Below are positions 8,537 to 17,844 of a stretch of 64,000 bases of DNA, piece by piece. Below the pieces are notes generated by a model. The model was not told where the DNA came from, made no database searches, and saw only the letters and a program-made list of their open reading frames with translations. Where the stretch lies: contig OZ242360.1 of NCBI GenBank assembly GCA_965208775.1, positions 372,001-436,000 on the forward strand, read 5' to 3'. Numbering within the stretch: position 1 is the first letter of the stretch; every line of letters starts with the position of its first letter. Source of the stretch: JAPOVO01 sp026708165 (lineage in GTDB: Bacteria; Chloroflexota; UBA11872; VXNJ01). The translations under genes were made by a program, and so were the position numbers.

Positions 8537-9133
8537 CTAGGCGGCCGGCCGGTCTTCAGCGGGCCCCAGCGAGCGGACCGGCGCGGGGATCAAGGTCGGA
8601 CTGTGCTCCGGGAAGAAGCCGAATTTCGCAAACGGCCAGTAGATCACCCAGACCTTCCCTACGATCGCCGCCAGCGGCACGGCCCCGAACCGCCTGGAGT
8701 CTTCGCTAACCGACCGGTTGTCGCCAAGCACGAAGTAGCTCCCTGCAGGGATTCTCACCGGTGGGACGACCGCGGTGCCCAGTCGATCTACGTAGCCGGT
8801 CTCTTCAATTTCCAGGCCGTTGACGAACACCCGTCCGGTGCGCATCTCAATCGTCTCGCCGGGCATACCTACGATCCGCTTGACAAGGTCCTCGCTGTCG
8901 CCGCCGGGCTTTCGGAATACCACTACGTCACCGCGCTCCGGACTCGAATTTATGTACGACAACTTGCTCACCAGAACCAGCTCGTTGGAAATCAGATTGG
9001 GATGCATGCTCGGTCCCTGGACGCGAAAATTCTGCATGACAAGTCTGGTGGCGAAGAATATGAACAGAGCCAGCAGGACAGTCTCAAGGACTTCGAGAGC
9101 AACGATTTGGTACCGCCGATCAAGTGATAGCAC
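8537..9133 (-). CDS. lepB: Signal peptidase I
   Basis: This membrane-anchored protease removes signal peptides from exported proteins. One transmembrane segment (about residues 12-32) is followed by the catalytic serine S42 in GPSMHP and the lysine base K85 in LVKRIVG. The C-terminal GDNRSVSEDSRRFG motif (box E) is complete. The start is GTG at 9133. Length (198 aa) fits a monotopic Gram-positive-type enzyme with a single anchor. The lipoprotein signal peptidase gene lspA is divergent, just downstream in map order. Confidence 0.95.
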   Translation of the reverse strand: MLSLDRRYQIVALEVLETVLLALFIFFATRLVMQNFRVQGPSMHPNLISNELVLVSKLSYINSSPERGDVVVFRKPGGDSEDLVKRIVGMPGETIEMRTGRVFVNGLEIEETGYVDRLGTAVVPPVRIPAGSYFVLGDNRSVSEDSRRFGAVPLAAIVGKVWVIYWPFAKFGFFPEHSPTLIPAPVRSLGPAEDRPAA

Positions 9134-9315
9134 TAGGCTGCGTATCCAACCTCGCCGGCGTTATAGAAGTGACTAAATACCGTTTGACTGCACCTGTGGG
9201 AATCCAGATTAGGAGATGCATCATGCTAACATCGACCGTACCCATGGATGCCGTTTAGCGGAGGCCTGCCCTGCGACCGTCGTCGGCGGCATCTCGTCCC
9301 TTCCTCAATTCAAAC

Positions 9316-9825
9316 TTGCCGACCAACGCCAGAGCAGCAATACCCACGGCCTTGGTGGGCGCCCTGATTGTGATCCTGGACCAGATCGTCAAGGTCCTGC
9401 TCGCGCCCTATTTGCAATCTCAGCCCGGCTGGCAAGTCTGGGCAATTGAGCCAATCGTGAAGCTTCGCCTCGTTCACAACTCGGGATTCGTGTTTGGCCT
9501 ATTTTCCGACAGCGCCCCCGCCTGGGTTGTTTCGCTCGTCGTGATAGCGGCTATAGGCGCGATTGCCCTGGTCTTCACGCGCCAAATCGAATCGCCAAGC
9601 CTCCCCACGCGAATCGTATTCGGGCTGACTTTCGGCGGCGCCATCGGAAACCTGATCGACCGCTTTCGGCTTGGCTACGTAATCGATTACGTCGACTTCG
9701 GCTGGTGGCCTGTCTTCAACATCGCGGACTCCGCGATAAATATCTCGATAGTGGCATTTATAGTCCTGCTGCTACTCGGGCGCGTGGAAAGACCCTCCGC
9801 AACTCCATCACCCTTCATGGAGTAA
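9316..9825 (+). CDS. lspA: Lipoprotein signal peptidase (signal peptidase II)
   Basis: LspA cleaves prolipoproteins ahead of the lipid-modified cysteine. Four hydrophobic spans are visible, and the two catalytic aspartates are D115 in GNLIDRFR and D138 in FNIADSAI. LVHNSGFVFGLF is the conserved early loop. The TTG start at 9316 lacks an obvious ribosome binding site, so the exact start is uncertain. The gene is followed immediately by rluD and a kinase-like gene on the same strand. A client lipoprotein is encoded at 43536. Confidence 0.92.
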   Translation: MPTNARAAIPTALVGALIVILDQIVKVLLAPYLQSQPGWQVWAIEPIVKLRLVHNSGFVFGLFSDSAPAWVVSLVVIAAIGAIALVFTRQIESPSLPTRIVFGLTFGGAIGNLIDRFRLGYVIDYVDFGWWPVFNIADSAINISIVAFIVLLLLGRVERPSATPSPFME

Positions 9826-9830
9826 GGCTT

Positions 9831-10847
9831 CTGACGACGAAACCGGGGCCTGGACCCGCCGGCGGCAAAGGGGGCGTAACCATCGTCGTCGCCGAAGCAG
9901 ACTCCGGTCGAAGGATCGACGAATGGCTCGCCAGCCAACGCCGAGGTCTGAGCCGCACTCGCGCGGCGAAGCTGATAAGGACGGGATGGGTGCTTGTCAA
10001 CGGCGACCCGGCAAAATCGTCGCGTCGCCTCGAACAGGCGGACGAAGTCGAACTGTGGCCGAGCCAGAGCGTGTCGGCAATCCCATTCCCACAGCACGTT
10101 GAGTTTGAAGTCGTTTACGAAGACCGGGACATCGTCGCGGTCGACAAGCCGCCCCACCTAGCGGTCCATCCCGGCGCGGGCCGGCCCGACGGGACTCTCG
10201 TAAACGGGCTCCTCTCGCGCTATCCCGACATCGCAACCGTTGGCGGACCAGGCCGTCCGGGAATTGTCCATCGCCTGGACATGGATACCAGCGGAATGAT
10301 CCTGATCGCACGGACAGACGAAGAGTACCTAAGCCTCGTCGAACAGTTCGCCAGCCGCACGGTCGCCAAAACCTACCTGGCGCTGGTCGAGGGTGCGCTG
10401 CCCCACGAGTCCGGGCTTGTCTCGGCGCCACTCGGACGCCAAGCATCAGACAGAAGGAAGATGCAGGTCGACTGGTCGGGCAAGGAGGCCGCGACCCGAT
10501 TTCGCGTCGTTGCCAGATCAGACCGCGCCAGCTTCCTGGAGCTGGACCTGATAACGGGCAGAACTCACCAGATCAGAGTGCATCTCGCGGCGGTGGGGCA
10601 TTGGGTGATCGGCGATGCAACATATGGCAAGCCTGTTCCAGGACCATCGACTCGCGGCCGGGCGCAGCAGGCGCCACGGCAGATGCTGCATGCCTGGCGG
10701 ATCTCCGCCGAGCGCCGCGACGGTTCTCGATTCACCTGCCACGCGAAGCTGCCGGATGATTTTCTACGTGCGGCGGAGGAGCTGGGCATCGCCGAATCCG
10801 TACTCGCCCCCTACGTCCACACTGGCTGGACCGCTAACCCCAGGTGA
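9831..10847 (+). CDS. rluD: 23S rRNA pseudouridine synthase, RluD/RluA family
   Basis: The protein has an N-terminal S4 RNA-binding domain (RRIDEWLASQR to VLVNGDPAKSSRRL) and the catalytic domain with HRLDMDTSGMILIA, containing the active aspartate. RTHQIRVHLAAVGHWVIGD is also typical. lspA followed by rluD is a common gene order. The frame has no ATG, GTG or TTG between a GTG at 9705, 121 nt inside lspA, and a GTG near 9990 that would cut off the S4 domain. A CTG at 9831 sits 8 nt after GGAG and fits best; the start is therefore a proposal. Confidence 0.88.
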   Translation: MTTKPGPGPAGGKGGVTIVVAEADSGRRIDEWLASQRRGLSRTRAAKLIRTGWVLVNGDPAKSSRRLEQADEVELWPSQSVSAIPFPQHVEFEVVYEDRDIVAVDKPPHLAVHPGAGRPDGTLVNGLLSRYPDIATVGGPGRPGIVHRLDMDTSGMILIARTDEEYLSLVEQFASRTVAKTYLALVEGALPHESGLVSAPLGRQASDRRKMQVDWSGKEAATRFRVVARSDRASFLELDLITGRTHQIRVHLAAVGHWVIGDATYGKPVPGPSTRGRAQQAPRQMLHAWRISAERRDGSRFTCHAKLPDDFLRAAEELGIAESVLAPYVHTGWTANPR

Positions 10848-11938
10848 ACCCGGCCGCACGGATCGAACTGCCCATCCCCGGCGGCCCCGATGCAATCACT
10901 CCCGAATGGCTCACAGCGGCGCTGCGGCATTCGAACGCGTCGGCAGGCGCAACGGTGAAGTCGCTGAAATGGACGCCGCTCAAGCGGGGCAGGCTCAGCC
11001 GGATCGTTCGCATTCACCCGGAATTCGCTCCTGGCGGCACGACCGGGCCGAGATCGATCATTGCCAAATTCCACCCCCTAAATCCGGCGTCGAGAGGGCC
11101 GGCAAACGCCTTCGCAAAGTCGGAAACAGGTTTTTACAAGCATTTCGCAGAGCGGTCTGAGTTGCGAACGCCGCTTTGCCATTACGGTCGGCACGACCCG
11201 GAGTCTTCAAGATTCGTGCTCCTGATCGAGGACCTGGAAGCCAACAGCCGCCGCTTTGAAGGGGAGACCTGCACTCCCAGCGAGGCGAAGCTTGCGCTAA
11301 GAAATCTCGCCGCGTTCCAGGCCGCTTCGTGGGACCGCCCAGGACGGGGCCGACCGGCATTCCTTGAGCGGCTGGATGACTCCAAACATACCGCCCTTCA
11401 GGGTGCAGGCTTGCCCGCGCTCCTTGCCGAGAATCCCCCTATCGATCCCGAATCGCGGGTCTCCGCCGAGCGAGAGTTCCTTTTAGTTCGCAATCGTCTC
11501 TCGCGCCCGCCGCTGACGATAGTTCTGGACGACGTTCACGTGGGTAACCTCTTCCAGGGCTTGGGCGCAGGAATGCCCGTAATCACTTTCATCGACTTTC
11601 AGTTTGTGTGCCTGGCCCGCGGGCCGCTCGACGTGGCGCGGCTGCTGGCCGGGAGCCTCGCTCCAGACACGCGCCGAGCAGTCGAGATGCGGCTTCTGAG
11701 GGCATATCACGACGCGCTGACTAGCGGCCGGGTAGTGGACTATTCCATCGAGGACTGTTTGCGGGACTACCGTCTAGGCCTGCTGTGGGGCTTGCTTCGA
11801 CTTCTCACGAACAATCTGGTGATGAAGGCTATATCGGTTGACGCGCCGCCTGATGCCCGGACGGAACTGGCCCACCAAATCGAACGCTTCTCGGCCGCAG
11901 TCGACGATCTGGACTGCCGAGAACTGCTGAGAGACTGA
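10844..11938 (+). CDS. Phosphotransferase-like (APH / ecdysteroid-kinase-like) protein
   Basis: The GTG start overlaps the rluD stop (GTGA), so the genes are probably cotranscribed. The 364-residue product shows the layout of aminoglycoside phosphotransferase and EcKinase-like proteins: SIIAKFHPLN near residue 67 (ATP-site lysine), LLIEDLEANSR (hinge), a Brenner-like motif LDDVHVGNLF, and the metal-binding FIDFQ. The usual HGD of the catalytic loop reads LDD, so the histidine is missing while the aspartate and asparagine are kept. Similar proteins are often annotated as DUF1679 or aminoglycoside phosphotransferase. The substrate is unknown. Confidence 0.68.
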   Translation: MNPAARIELPIPGGPDAITPEWLTAALRHSNASAGATVKSLKWTPLKRGRLSRIVRIHPEFAPGGTTGPRSIIAKFHPLNPASRGPANAFAKSETGFYKHFAERSELRTPLCHYGRHDPESSRFVLLIEDLEANSRRFEGETCTPSEAKLALRNLAAFQAASWDRPGRGRPAFLERLDDSKHTALQGAGLPALLAENPPIDPESRVSAEREFLLVRNRLSRPPLTIVLDDVHVGNLFQGLGAGMPVITFIDFQFVCLARGPLDVARLLAGSLAPDTRRAVEMRLLRAYHDALTSGRVVDYSIEDCLRDYRLGLLWGLLRLLTNNLVMKAISVDAPPDARTELAHQIERFSAAVDDLDCRELLRD

Positions 11939-11962
11939 ACAGCGGCGGTCGCGCTCTCTCCG

Positions 11963-12766
11963 CTAGACCCGCTCGGCCAGGAATTCGTAGCTCGATCTCA
12001 TGCAATCGAAAATGTCGCGGCGCGCGGCGTCCTGTTCGACGATCCAATACTCGGTTCCCGCCGCCTGGGCAGCCGGGATTATCGAGTCCCAGTCGAGGTT
12101 GCCCTCGCCAACCGCGGCGTAGAACGGCGCGGCGCGGCTTCCGCCTTCGGGGGGCAGAATCTCCATGTCCTTGACGTGTACGTAGGTCGAACGTCCGTGT
12201 ATGCGTCCGAACAGCGCCGCGGGACTGACTCCGGCGAACGCGGCCCAGTACACGTCGACCTCCATAAGCAGATCGATTCCACCGCGCTCGATCAAGGTGT
12301 CCAGGTAAGTGGGGCCGCCGGGCTCGGACCTGATGAACTCGTGGGCGTGATTGTGATAGCCGAGCGAGATGCCGTGCGATTTAAGCTTCTCGATCACGGC
12401 GGCGGAGTCGTCGACGAACCGTGAATACGAATCCGCTTGGTATGGATCGTACTCGTCTTGAAGCATCGGCACGGCCACGAACCCGCATCCGATGGTCTTC
12501 AGGAATTCGATTTCGCGTTCAGTCTCGTCCCGCAACGCCAACCAGCGGCGATGCGCGCCAATGCAATCGAGTCCGATGTCGTCCATCAGCTCGCGGGCCG
12601 TCCGGGGCGAAGTGTCGGCGTCATCTCCTTCAACAGCCGCAATGGCAGAGAACTGCACCGTGTCGTAGCCGATGGCCTTGATCTTCCTGAGCGAAGCCTC
12701 GAACTCGCGGCGGTTCGAGGTGAACTCGCGCACGGAATAGAGTTGAGCGGTTATATGGCTCTGCAC
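11963..12766 (-). CDS. Sugar phosphate isomerase/epimerase (xylose isomerase-like TIM barrel)
   Basis: The 267-residue protein matches the AP endonuclease 2/xylose isomerase-like TIM barrel family. Indicators are AQLYSVREFTSNRREFEASL at the start, YDTVQFSA, GYHNHAHEF, LLMEVDVYWAAFAG and YVHVKDMEIL, where Glu, Asp and His residues would hold a divalent metal. Such proteins isomerise or epimerise sugars or inositol derivatives, but the family is too broad to name a substrate. It converges on the kinase-like gene and stands alone. A Gfo/Idh dehydrogenase, often a partner of this family, is far away at 55 kb. Confidence 0.8.
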   Translation of the reverse strand: MQSHITAQLYSVREFTSNRREFEASLRKIKAIGYDTVQFSAIAAVEGDDADTSPRTARELMDDIGLDCIGAHRRWLALRDETEREIEFLKTIGCGFVAVPMLQDEYDPYQADSYSRFVDDSAAVIEKLKSHGISLGYHNHAHEFIRSEPGGPTYLDTLIERGGIDLLMEVDVYWAAFAGVSPAALFGRIHGRSTYVHVKDMEILPPEGGSRAAPFYAAVGEGNLDWDSIIPAAQAAGTEYWIVEQDAARRDIFDCMRSSYEFLAERV

Positions 12767-13012
12767 GGCAGCACCGACTTCCTGGTCCTAATGCGTCGGA
12801 CGGTACGCTAGCAGCCCGCGCCGGATAGCGCCAACGGCAACCCGCACCGACCAAATCCGACCGTAGACAGCCGTCGCACTCGCGAGCCAGGGGGAGTCGC
12901 ATCCGGCGGGACCGGCCCGTATGCAAACGCAAGTAGAATTCCTGGCGATGTCGAGTTATATCGATCGAGTCGAGCCGACCATTTTGTATATGGCTGGCTG
13001 AAGGGGGCCACA

Positions 13013-13768
13013 GTGTATCTAATTCGCTATGAAGTCGATGGCCGAGAGCATCACGGCATTCTGGAGGACGGTGAGATAGCCGAAATCGAAGGCGATTTCT
13101 TTGGCTCGCTCGACCGAACCGGAGAGACAGCCGCACTCGCGGACGTGGTCGTCAAGTACCCGACTTCGCCATCGAAGATCATCAACGTGGCGGGAAACTA
13201 CCTGAGCCACATCGGCGACAGCCCGCCGTTCAACAAACCTCAGCCGTTTCTCGCGACGCCATCTTCAGCACTGGATCCCGATCAATCTATCCGGATTCCG
13301 GCGGGCGCGGAAAACGTCCATTACGAAGGGGAAATGGCGGTGATTATCGGTCGCCGAGCCAGCAATGTTCCGGAATCGAGCGCGGGCGACTATATTCTCG
13401 GAGTTTGCGCGGCCAACGACGTGAGCGAGCGGGACTGGCAGGGGGGCGACGACAACGACGTTCAGTGGTGGAGAGCGAAGTCGGCGGACACGTTCTCCCC
13501 GTTCGGCCCCTGGATCGCGACCGGTCTCGACTACTCGAACCTCGATTTGGCGACCCGGCTGAACGGCGAGACAGTGCAGAGCTGCAACACTTCCGAATTG
13601 ATCTACGGGGTCGACGAGGTTATCGCGTTCGTGACGCGCTACATGACGCTGGAGCCGGGTGACGTCATCTTCACGGGGACGTCCGGCGAAACGTCGCCCA
13701 TGAGCGCGGGCGACGTCGTGGAAGTCGAGCTCGAAGGCTGCGGCGTCCTCCGCAACACCGTCAACTAG
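13013..13768 (+). CDS. Fumarylacetoacetate hydrolase family protein
   Basis: The 251-residue product carries the FAH fold of hydrolases and decarboxylases acting on 2-keto acids and aromatic breakdown products. Landmarks are KIINVAGNYLSHIGD, the metal-site glutamates in VHYEGEMAVIIGRRA, GVCAANDVSERDWQ, and TGTSGETSPMSAGDVVEVEL near the C-terminus. The GTG start follows AAGGGGG. It could work in the same kind of catabolism as the HpcH aldolase at 22.5 kb, but no operon links them. Confidence 0.88.
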   Translation: MYLIRYEVDGREHHGILEDGEIAEIEGDFFGSLDRTGETAALADVVVKYPTSPSKIINVAGNYLSHIGDSPPFNKPQPFLATPSSALDPDQSIRIPAGAENVHYEGEMAVIIGRRASNVPESSAGDYILGVCAANDVSERDWQGGDDNDVQWWRAKSADTFSPFGPWIATGLDYSNLDLATRLNGETVQSCNTSELIYGVDEVIAFVTRYMTLEPGDVIFTGTSGETSPMSAGDVVEVELEGCGVLRNTVN

Positions 13769-13872
13769 CTTCAACGATCCCTCGCACTTTGTAGTCTTCG
13801 AGTGCGCCGCCATCCCTTTGCGCACCCAGACCGGAGGGAAACGGCGCGGCCAGCGCGTCCTCGACGAGGCGG

Positions 13873-15054
13873 TTAGTCCTGGCCCCGCGTCGGATTCAAT
13901 AGCTTTCTGGCGAGAGTGTCGTCGGAGTCCAGAATCCGGACCAGCTCGTCCTTGCAAGCCGTCCGTTCCTCGTCGGTGATTCCGTTTTGCTCGGAATCCG
14001 CAAGTAATTCGAGCAGCGCGCGGGCACGGTCTTCGCTCGACGTTCGCCTGCGAGCTGGCCTTGACCGCCCCAGTCTTACGGCCACGTAGACCAGGAGCGA
14101 TCCGAGCGCCACGGCAATCGACGCCACTCCCCACTGCGTGGACGTGACGGCGGCAACTCTCGACGCGAGGGAAGGACCAGGAGGGCTTATTGCGAGCGTG
14201 AGATTTTGTCCCTCAGCTAGCGGCTCGACATTCCGCCATACCCATAGCTGACGGCCTTCAATGGTCGCATCATCGCCGCGCCGGACTCGGTCGGCGGTCA
14301 GAAACAGCTCTTCAGACGGAGCCATGATCACAAGCTCAACCGTCCGCAATGGCATCCGTCGTGGAATGTCGATTCCCCCCAGACGCCACGGGAACGAGTA
14401 GGCAAAGCTGATTTGATTCGAGCCGGGGTAGATCGGCCTCCGAATCGAAACGCTGTCCGCCCCGAACTCTACTTGGTCGGAGTCGAATCCGAGCATTACG
14501 ACAAAGTTGAACGCTCCCTGAGGGAGCGGGAACGACAGCGGGTTTGCGGCCTCCGGTTTCGCAGCGAACGCCCGGTCGCTCGGATTCGTGAGCGTTACGA
14601 TCTCGAGCGCTCGCACCGCCGTATCGGACTGCGGCGTGTAAACGACGACGTGACGCGCTATTTCGACTCCCGGATCATCAGAGACCACGTCGTAGACCGT
14701 TATGTCAACCTGGACGACGTCGGTGCCGGAAAATGCAAAGGCGTCACTGGTAAATGGCGCACCCTGGTGCTCGACCCGGACCTGATAGACGATCTGGCTG
14801 TCGGTCTCCAACCCTTCGAAACCGAATTCGCCGTTCTCGTCCGCCGCAGCCTTGAAGGTCTCCACGGCGATCCCGGCCACGTACTTCGTCAGGGTTACGG
14901 GCAGCTCGGGCTGGACCGCGCTCTCGGACGTGCCGTTGGCAACCACTCCCACCACGACACCCGGCCCGTCGGCCGCAACGGCGCCCGGCCATACGGCGGC
15001 GAACAGGGTCGCCACGAGAAAAACCGAGCGAGCGATTCTTGTTATCAACACCAT
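13873..15054 (-). CDS. Exported membrane-anchored protein with a carboxypeptidase-regulatory-like domain
   Basis: No enzyme family is recognised. The 393-residue protein has a signal peptide (SVFLVATLFAAVWPGAVAAD), an N-terminal beta-sandwich like carboxypeptidase regulatory or Cna-B domains (about residues 30-115, with the GEFGFEGLETDS turn), and a longer beta-rich part. A transmembrane helix follows near residues 310-330 (GVASIAVALGSLLVYVAVRL), then a basic stop-transfer segment and a helical cytoplasmic tail of about 55 residues. It is predicted to sit in the envelope with most of its mass outside. Another secreted beta-rich protein is encoded at 16051. Confidence 0.6.
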   Translation of the reverse strand: MVLITRIARSVFLVATLFAAVWPGAVAADGPGVVVGVVANGTSESAVQPELPVTLTKYVAGIAVETFKAAADENGEFGFEGLETDSQIVYQVRVEHQGAPFTSDAFAFSGTDVVQVDITVYDVVSDDPGVEIARHVVVYTPQSDTAVRALEIVTLTNPSDRAFAAKPEAANPLSFPLPQGAFNFVVMLGFDSDQVEFGADSVSIRRPIYPGSNQISFAYSFPWRLGGIDIPRRMPLRTVELVIMAPSEELFLTADRVRRGDDATIEGRQLWVWRNVEPLAEGQNLTLAISPPGPSLASRVAAVTSTQWGVASIAVALGSLLVYVAVRLGRSRPARRRTSSEDRARALLELLADSEQNGITDEERTACKDELVRILDSDDTLARKLLNPTRGQD

Positions 15055-15308
15055 TCCCAGTACTTAATTCGGGACCACGTGTGTGCCAAGGGTCGGCAAC
15101 ACGCGCCGCCAAACAGGTTCCGCTCCGACAAGTCTGCCAAAACTCCGCGCAGACTTCTCAGCCTGGTCTCCAACTCACTGCTTCCGTTGGAGCCGCCAGC
15201 CGGTTGCGGGCCGAGCCGTCGACTCGGGCCAACGGCGAAACGCGGTGCAAGTTGGCTGTTTGGTAGAGTCTCATAGTCGTTTGAACTCACCAAAGGAAAT
15301 CGAAGCCA

Positions 15309-16010
15309 ATGGACTATCAAGCTCTTGCCGATCTGCTCAAGCAGAGTCTCAATCTCGAATACCCCCCTGTCGCGGTGACGCGCACGAACGAAAAGCCCGC
15401 GTCCGTGGAAGCCTCAACCGAGACCGTCCCATCGGCGTGCACATTCTGGCGAAGGGCCGAAACGAGCGTCTTCTATGCCGATTCGGAAGCCCACATGAAC
15501 TGCCCGATCGGTGCGATGGTCATGGGATTCGAGCTTTCCGAATCCAAGAGCGGCGAACTCATGGAACTTGTAGGCGGGATGTGCGAGATCAACTACATCA
15601 GGCCCGAAGAGGTCCCGCTGATTCCGAAATTCGTATCGGTCCAAACGGGGGCAGTATACGGACCGCTGGCGGACTTCCCCATCGAACCCGACGTGGCGCT
15701 GGTTTGGACCACGCCATTTCAGGCGATGCTGCTACAGGAAACGACCGGGGCCACGACCTGGACGGGTGAAAATGGCAAGGTCTTCGGGCGTCCGGCTTGC
15801 TCAGTGCTTCCGTCCGCTGACAGCAGCGGCGGCGCTTCGATGTCGCTGGGTTGCATGGGTATGCGCACGTTTACCGAAATCGCTCCCGACCTGTGTCTGA
15901 TTGCGATTCCCCGGCAGGCTCTCGAGGGACTCGCGGCGGACCTGGAACGCACACTGGCGGCCAATCAGACAATGGCGGGTGCCTACCAAGAGATGCGCGA
16001 GGCTATATAG
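15309..16010 (+). CDS. DUF169 domain protein
   Basis: The 233-residue product fits the DUF169 family: LADLLKQSLNLEYPPVAVTR at the start, cysteines in SACTFWRRA and HMNCPIGAMVMGF, and the C-terminal FGRPACSVLP and MSLGCMGMRTF stretches. The family function is unknown; the conserved cysteines suggest metal or cofactor binding. The ATG follows AAAGGA at good spacing. The next gene (16051) starts 40 nt downstream on the same strand and may be cotranscribed. Confidence 0.8.
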   Translation: MDYQALADLLKQSLNLEYPPVAVTRTNEKPASVEASTETVPSACTFWRRAETSVFYADSEAHMNCPIGAMVMGFELSESKSGELMELVGGMCEINYIRPEEVPLIPKFVSVQTGAVYGPLADFPIEPDVALVWTTPFQAMLLQETTGATTWTGENGKVFGRPACSVLPSADSSGGASMSLGCMGMRTFTEIAPDLCLIAIPRQALEGLAADLERTLAANQTMAGAYQEMREAI

Positions 16011-16050
16011 CGCGGGTCTCTAGCGGGCACCGTGAGGGTCGGGCGGTCGC

Positions 16051-17751
16051 ATGAGAACGCGAATCGTCGTGATCGTGTCGGCGGCGCTCGCCGCCCTGAT
16101 TCTCATTCCCGTCGTCGCCGTCGTAGGACTGGGTGCTTACGGATCGTCGCTGGGCGGTTCGACCACCAGCGTGGGAAGGCAGGGAGCCGAGCTTAAGCTC
16201 ATCCCAGCCCACGGACTGCCGGGAAGCACCGTGCGAATCGAGGGGCGCAACTGGCCGGCCAGGGCGCAAATATCGCTGTCGCTTTCCCGCCCGTCGAGCG
16301 TCGAGGGCAGCGCGCCGCTCGAAATGCGGCTGGCGAGGCTGCAGGCGTCGCGGAACGGGACATTCCGGCTGGATACCATCATTCCCGCGGCTCTGGTAAA
16401 TCCCGATACACACGGATTCATGATCACATCGCAGGCGTTGGACCGGAACGACGCCCTGATCAGCAACGTCTCCGCAGGATTCGAGATCGAGCCGTACCCC
16501 ACCTCGGTCATCGTTCAAATAGTCGACGCCGAATCCGGGGCGCCGCTAGCGGACTCCGTTTTGACCATCAGCGACTCCTTCGACCGCGTCGTGACGAGGG
16601 GCACGACCGGATCGGACGGCTCGGCGGTATTTCCCGGCTTAGCGCCGGGCCCCCTCAAGGTGAAGGTACAGCGTCTTGGCTACCGGGAAGCCAAAGGGAA
16701 ATTGACCGTTCGCGATGAGGGCCAATCCCAGCATCAAGTCTCCCTGGCCCCGGCGCCAGTCAGGCGGCTATACGTCCCCGCCGCAATGAGCGTCGAAGGC
16801 GATACCGCCAGATTCGTCGGCATCGACAGATGGACCGGTTTGACGTTCGAGCACGAGGTTCCGATCCGGCCGAATCGGGATTTACCCATAATCAGCGAAG
16901 AGGGCCGAGTTTACTTCGGCTACCTGCTACCGGTCGACGACAATGAGACAGCAGCCGCCGAAATCGGTACGCCCCCCGAGTTCTTCGCCCTGGGGCGTGC
17001 GCTTCGGTCCGCCAGCCACGACGTCGAAGGCTATCCCAGCACGATTTCGGTTCGACACGTCGGCGAGATCGATAGAGGGCACGTCATTGCCTCATACGCC
17101 ATTTCCGGCCTGGTGTCTTTCCTGTCCCGAATACTAATAATTGACCCTCAATCTAACGAGGTCGTGCTCAACCGGACGATCTCAAGCTCGGAGATTCCGG
17201 TTCTGCCAGACGGTCAGCATCTTGTGCATCTCGTACATAGGTTTTCGGGCAGAATGCGCACCTTCGACCTGTCCACGGGCAAGATGGAGAGACATGCGGA
17301 GCGCGCGCCGGCGCCCGTGATACAGGCGATCGCCCCGGTCTCAGGAGAAAGCGATACGTTCCTGCTGACCGCCGAGGGTACGCTTCACGCGTTTGACCTA
17401 GCGGACCGGAGCGTCGGCCCGACGCTTTCGACCTACCCGGGCACTACGCGCCTGGTACGGGATGCGGAGGGAAAGCTGTATCTGCTAAATCCCTTCCGGG
17501 CCGAGATCGTGGTGCTGGACGAGACCGGCTCCCGCTGGTTGACCTCGGTGCAGTTGCCGAGCCGCTCGACATGGGCGTGGATAGATCCGGAAGGGCCGTT
17601 CATGTTCGCGGGCGCATACTCGAACGGGTCTCTGACCATGCACGTGATCGAAAAAGACACCCTCACGTACAGGAACACCCACACGTTCCCGAACGCAATC
17701 GGAAGCGACGGGGAGACATCTCAGCGGCTGAATTCCGAAAACCGCTCCTGA
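16051..17751 (+). CDS. Secreted or membrane-anchored beta-rich protein (CarboxypepD-like domain plus propeller-like repeats)
   Basis: No family is recognised with certainty. An N-terminal hydrophobic segment (IVVIVSAALAALILIPVVAV) acts as signal or anchor. Residues about 45-135 look like an Ig-like domain (LIPAHGLPGSTVRIEGRNW), and about 155-225 resemble a carboxypeptidase regulatory domain (GSAVFPGLAPGPLKVKVQRL). The rest has repeated short beta stretches such as VLDETGSRWLTSVQLPSR, in the manner of a beta-propeller. It probably acts outside the membrane. It follows the DUF169 gene closely. Confidence 0.55.
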   Translation: MRTRIVVIVSAALAALILIPVVAVVGLGAYGSSLGGSTTSVGRQGAELKLIPAHGLPGSTVRIEGRNWPARAQISLSLSRPSSVEGSAPLEMRLARLQASRNGTFRLDTIIPAALVNPDTHGFMITSQALDRNDALISNVSAGFEIEPYPTSVIVQIVDAESGAPLADSVLTISDSFDRVVTRGTTGSDGSAVFPGLAPGPLKVKVQRLGYREAKGKLTVRDEGQSQHQVSLAPAPVRRLYVPAAMSVEGDTARFVGIDRWTGLTFEHEVPIRPNRDLPIISEEGRVYFGYLLPVDDNETAAAEIGTPPEFFALGRALRSASHDVEGYPSTISVRHVGEIDRGHVIASYAISGLVSFLSRILIIDPQSNEVVLNRTISSSEIPVLPDGQHLVHLVHRFSGRMRTFDLSTGKMERHAERAPAPVIQAIAPVSGESDTFLLTAEGTLHAFDLADRSVGPTLSTYPGTTRLVRDAEGKLYLLNPFRAEIVVLDETGSRWLTSVQLPSRSTWAWIDPEGPFMFAGAYSNGSLTMHVIEKDTLTYRNTHTFPNAIGSDGETSQRLNSENRS

Positions 17752-17844
17752 CCGTTCGTCGGCGGAGCGGCGTGCTATAACCTGCCAGCTTAGAATCTGC
17801 ACGATCCGGCACCGAGAACGGGTCGTCCAAAGAGAGGCGCTCTG

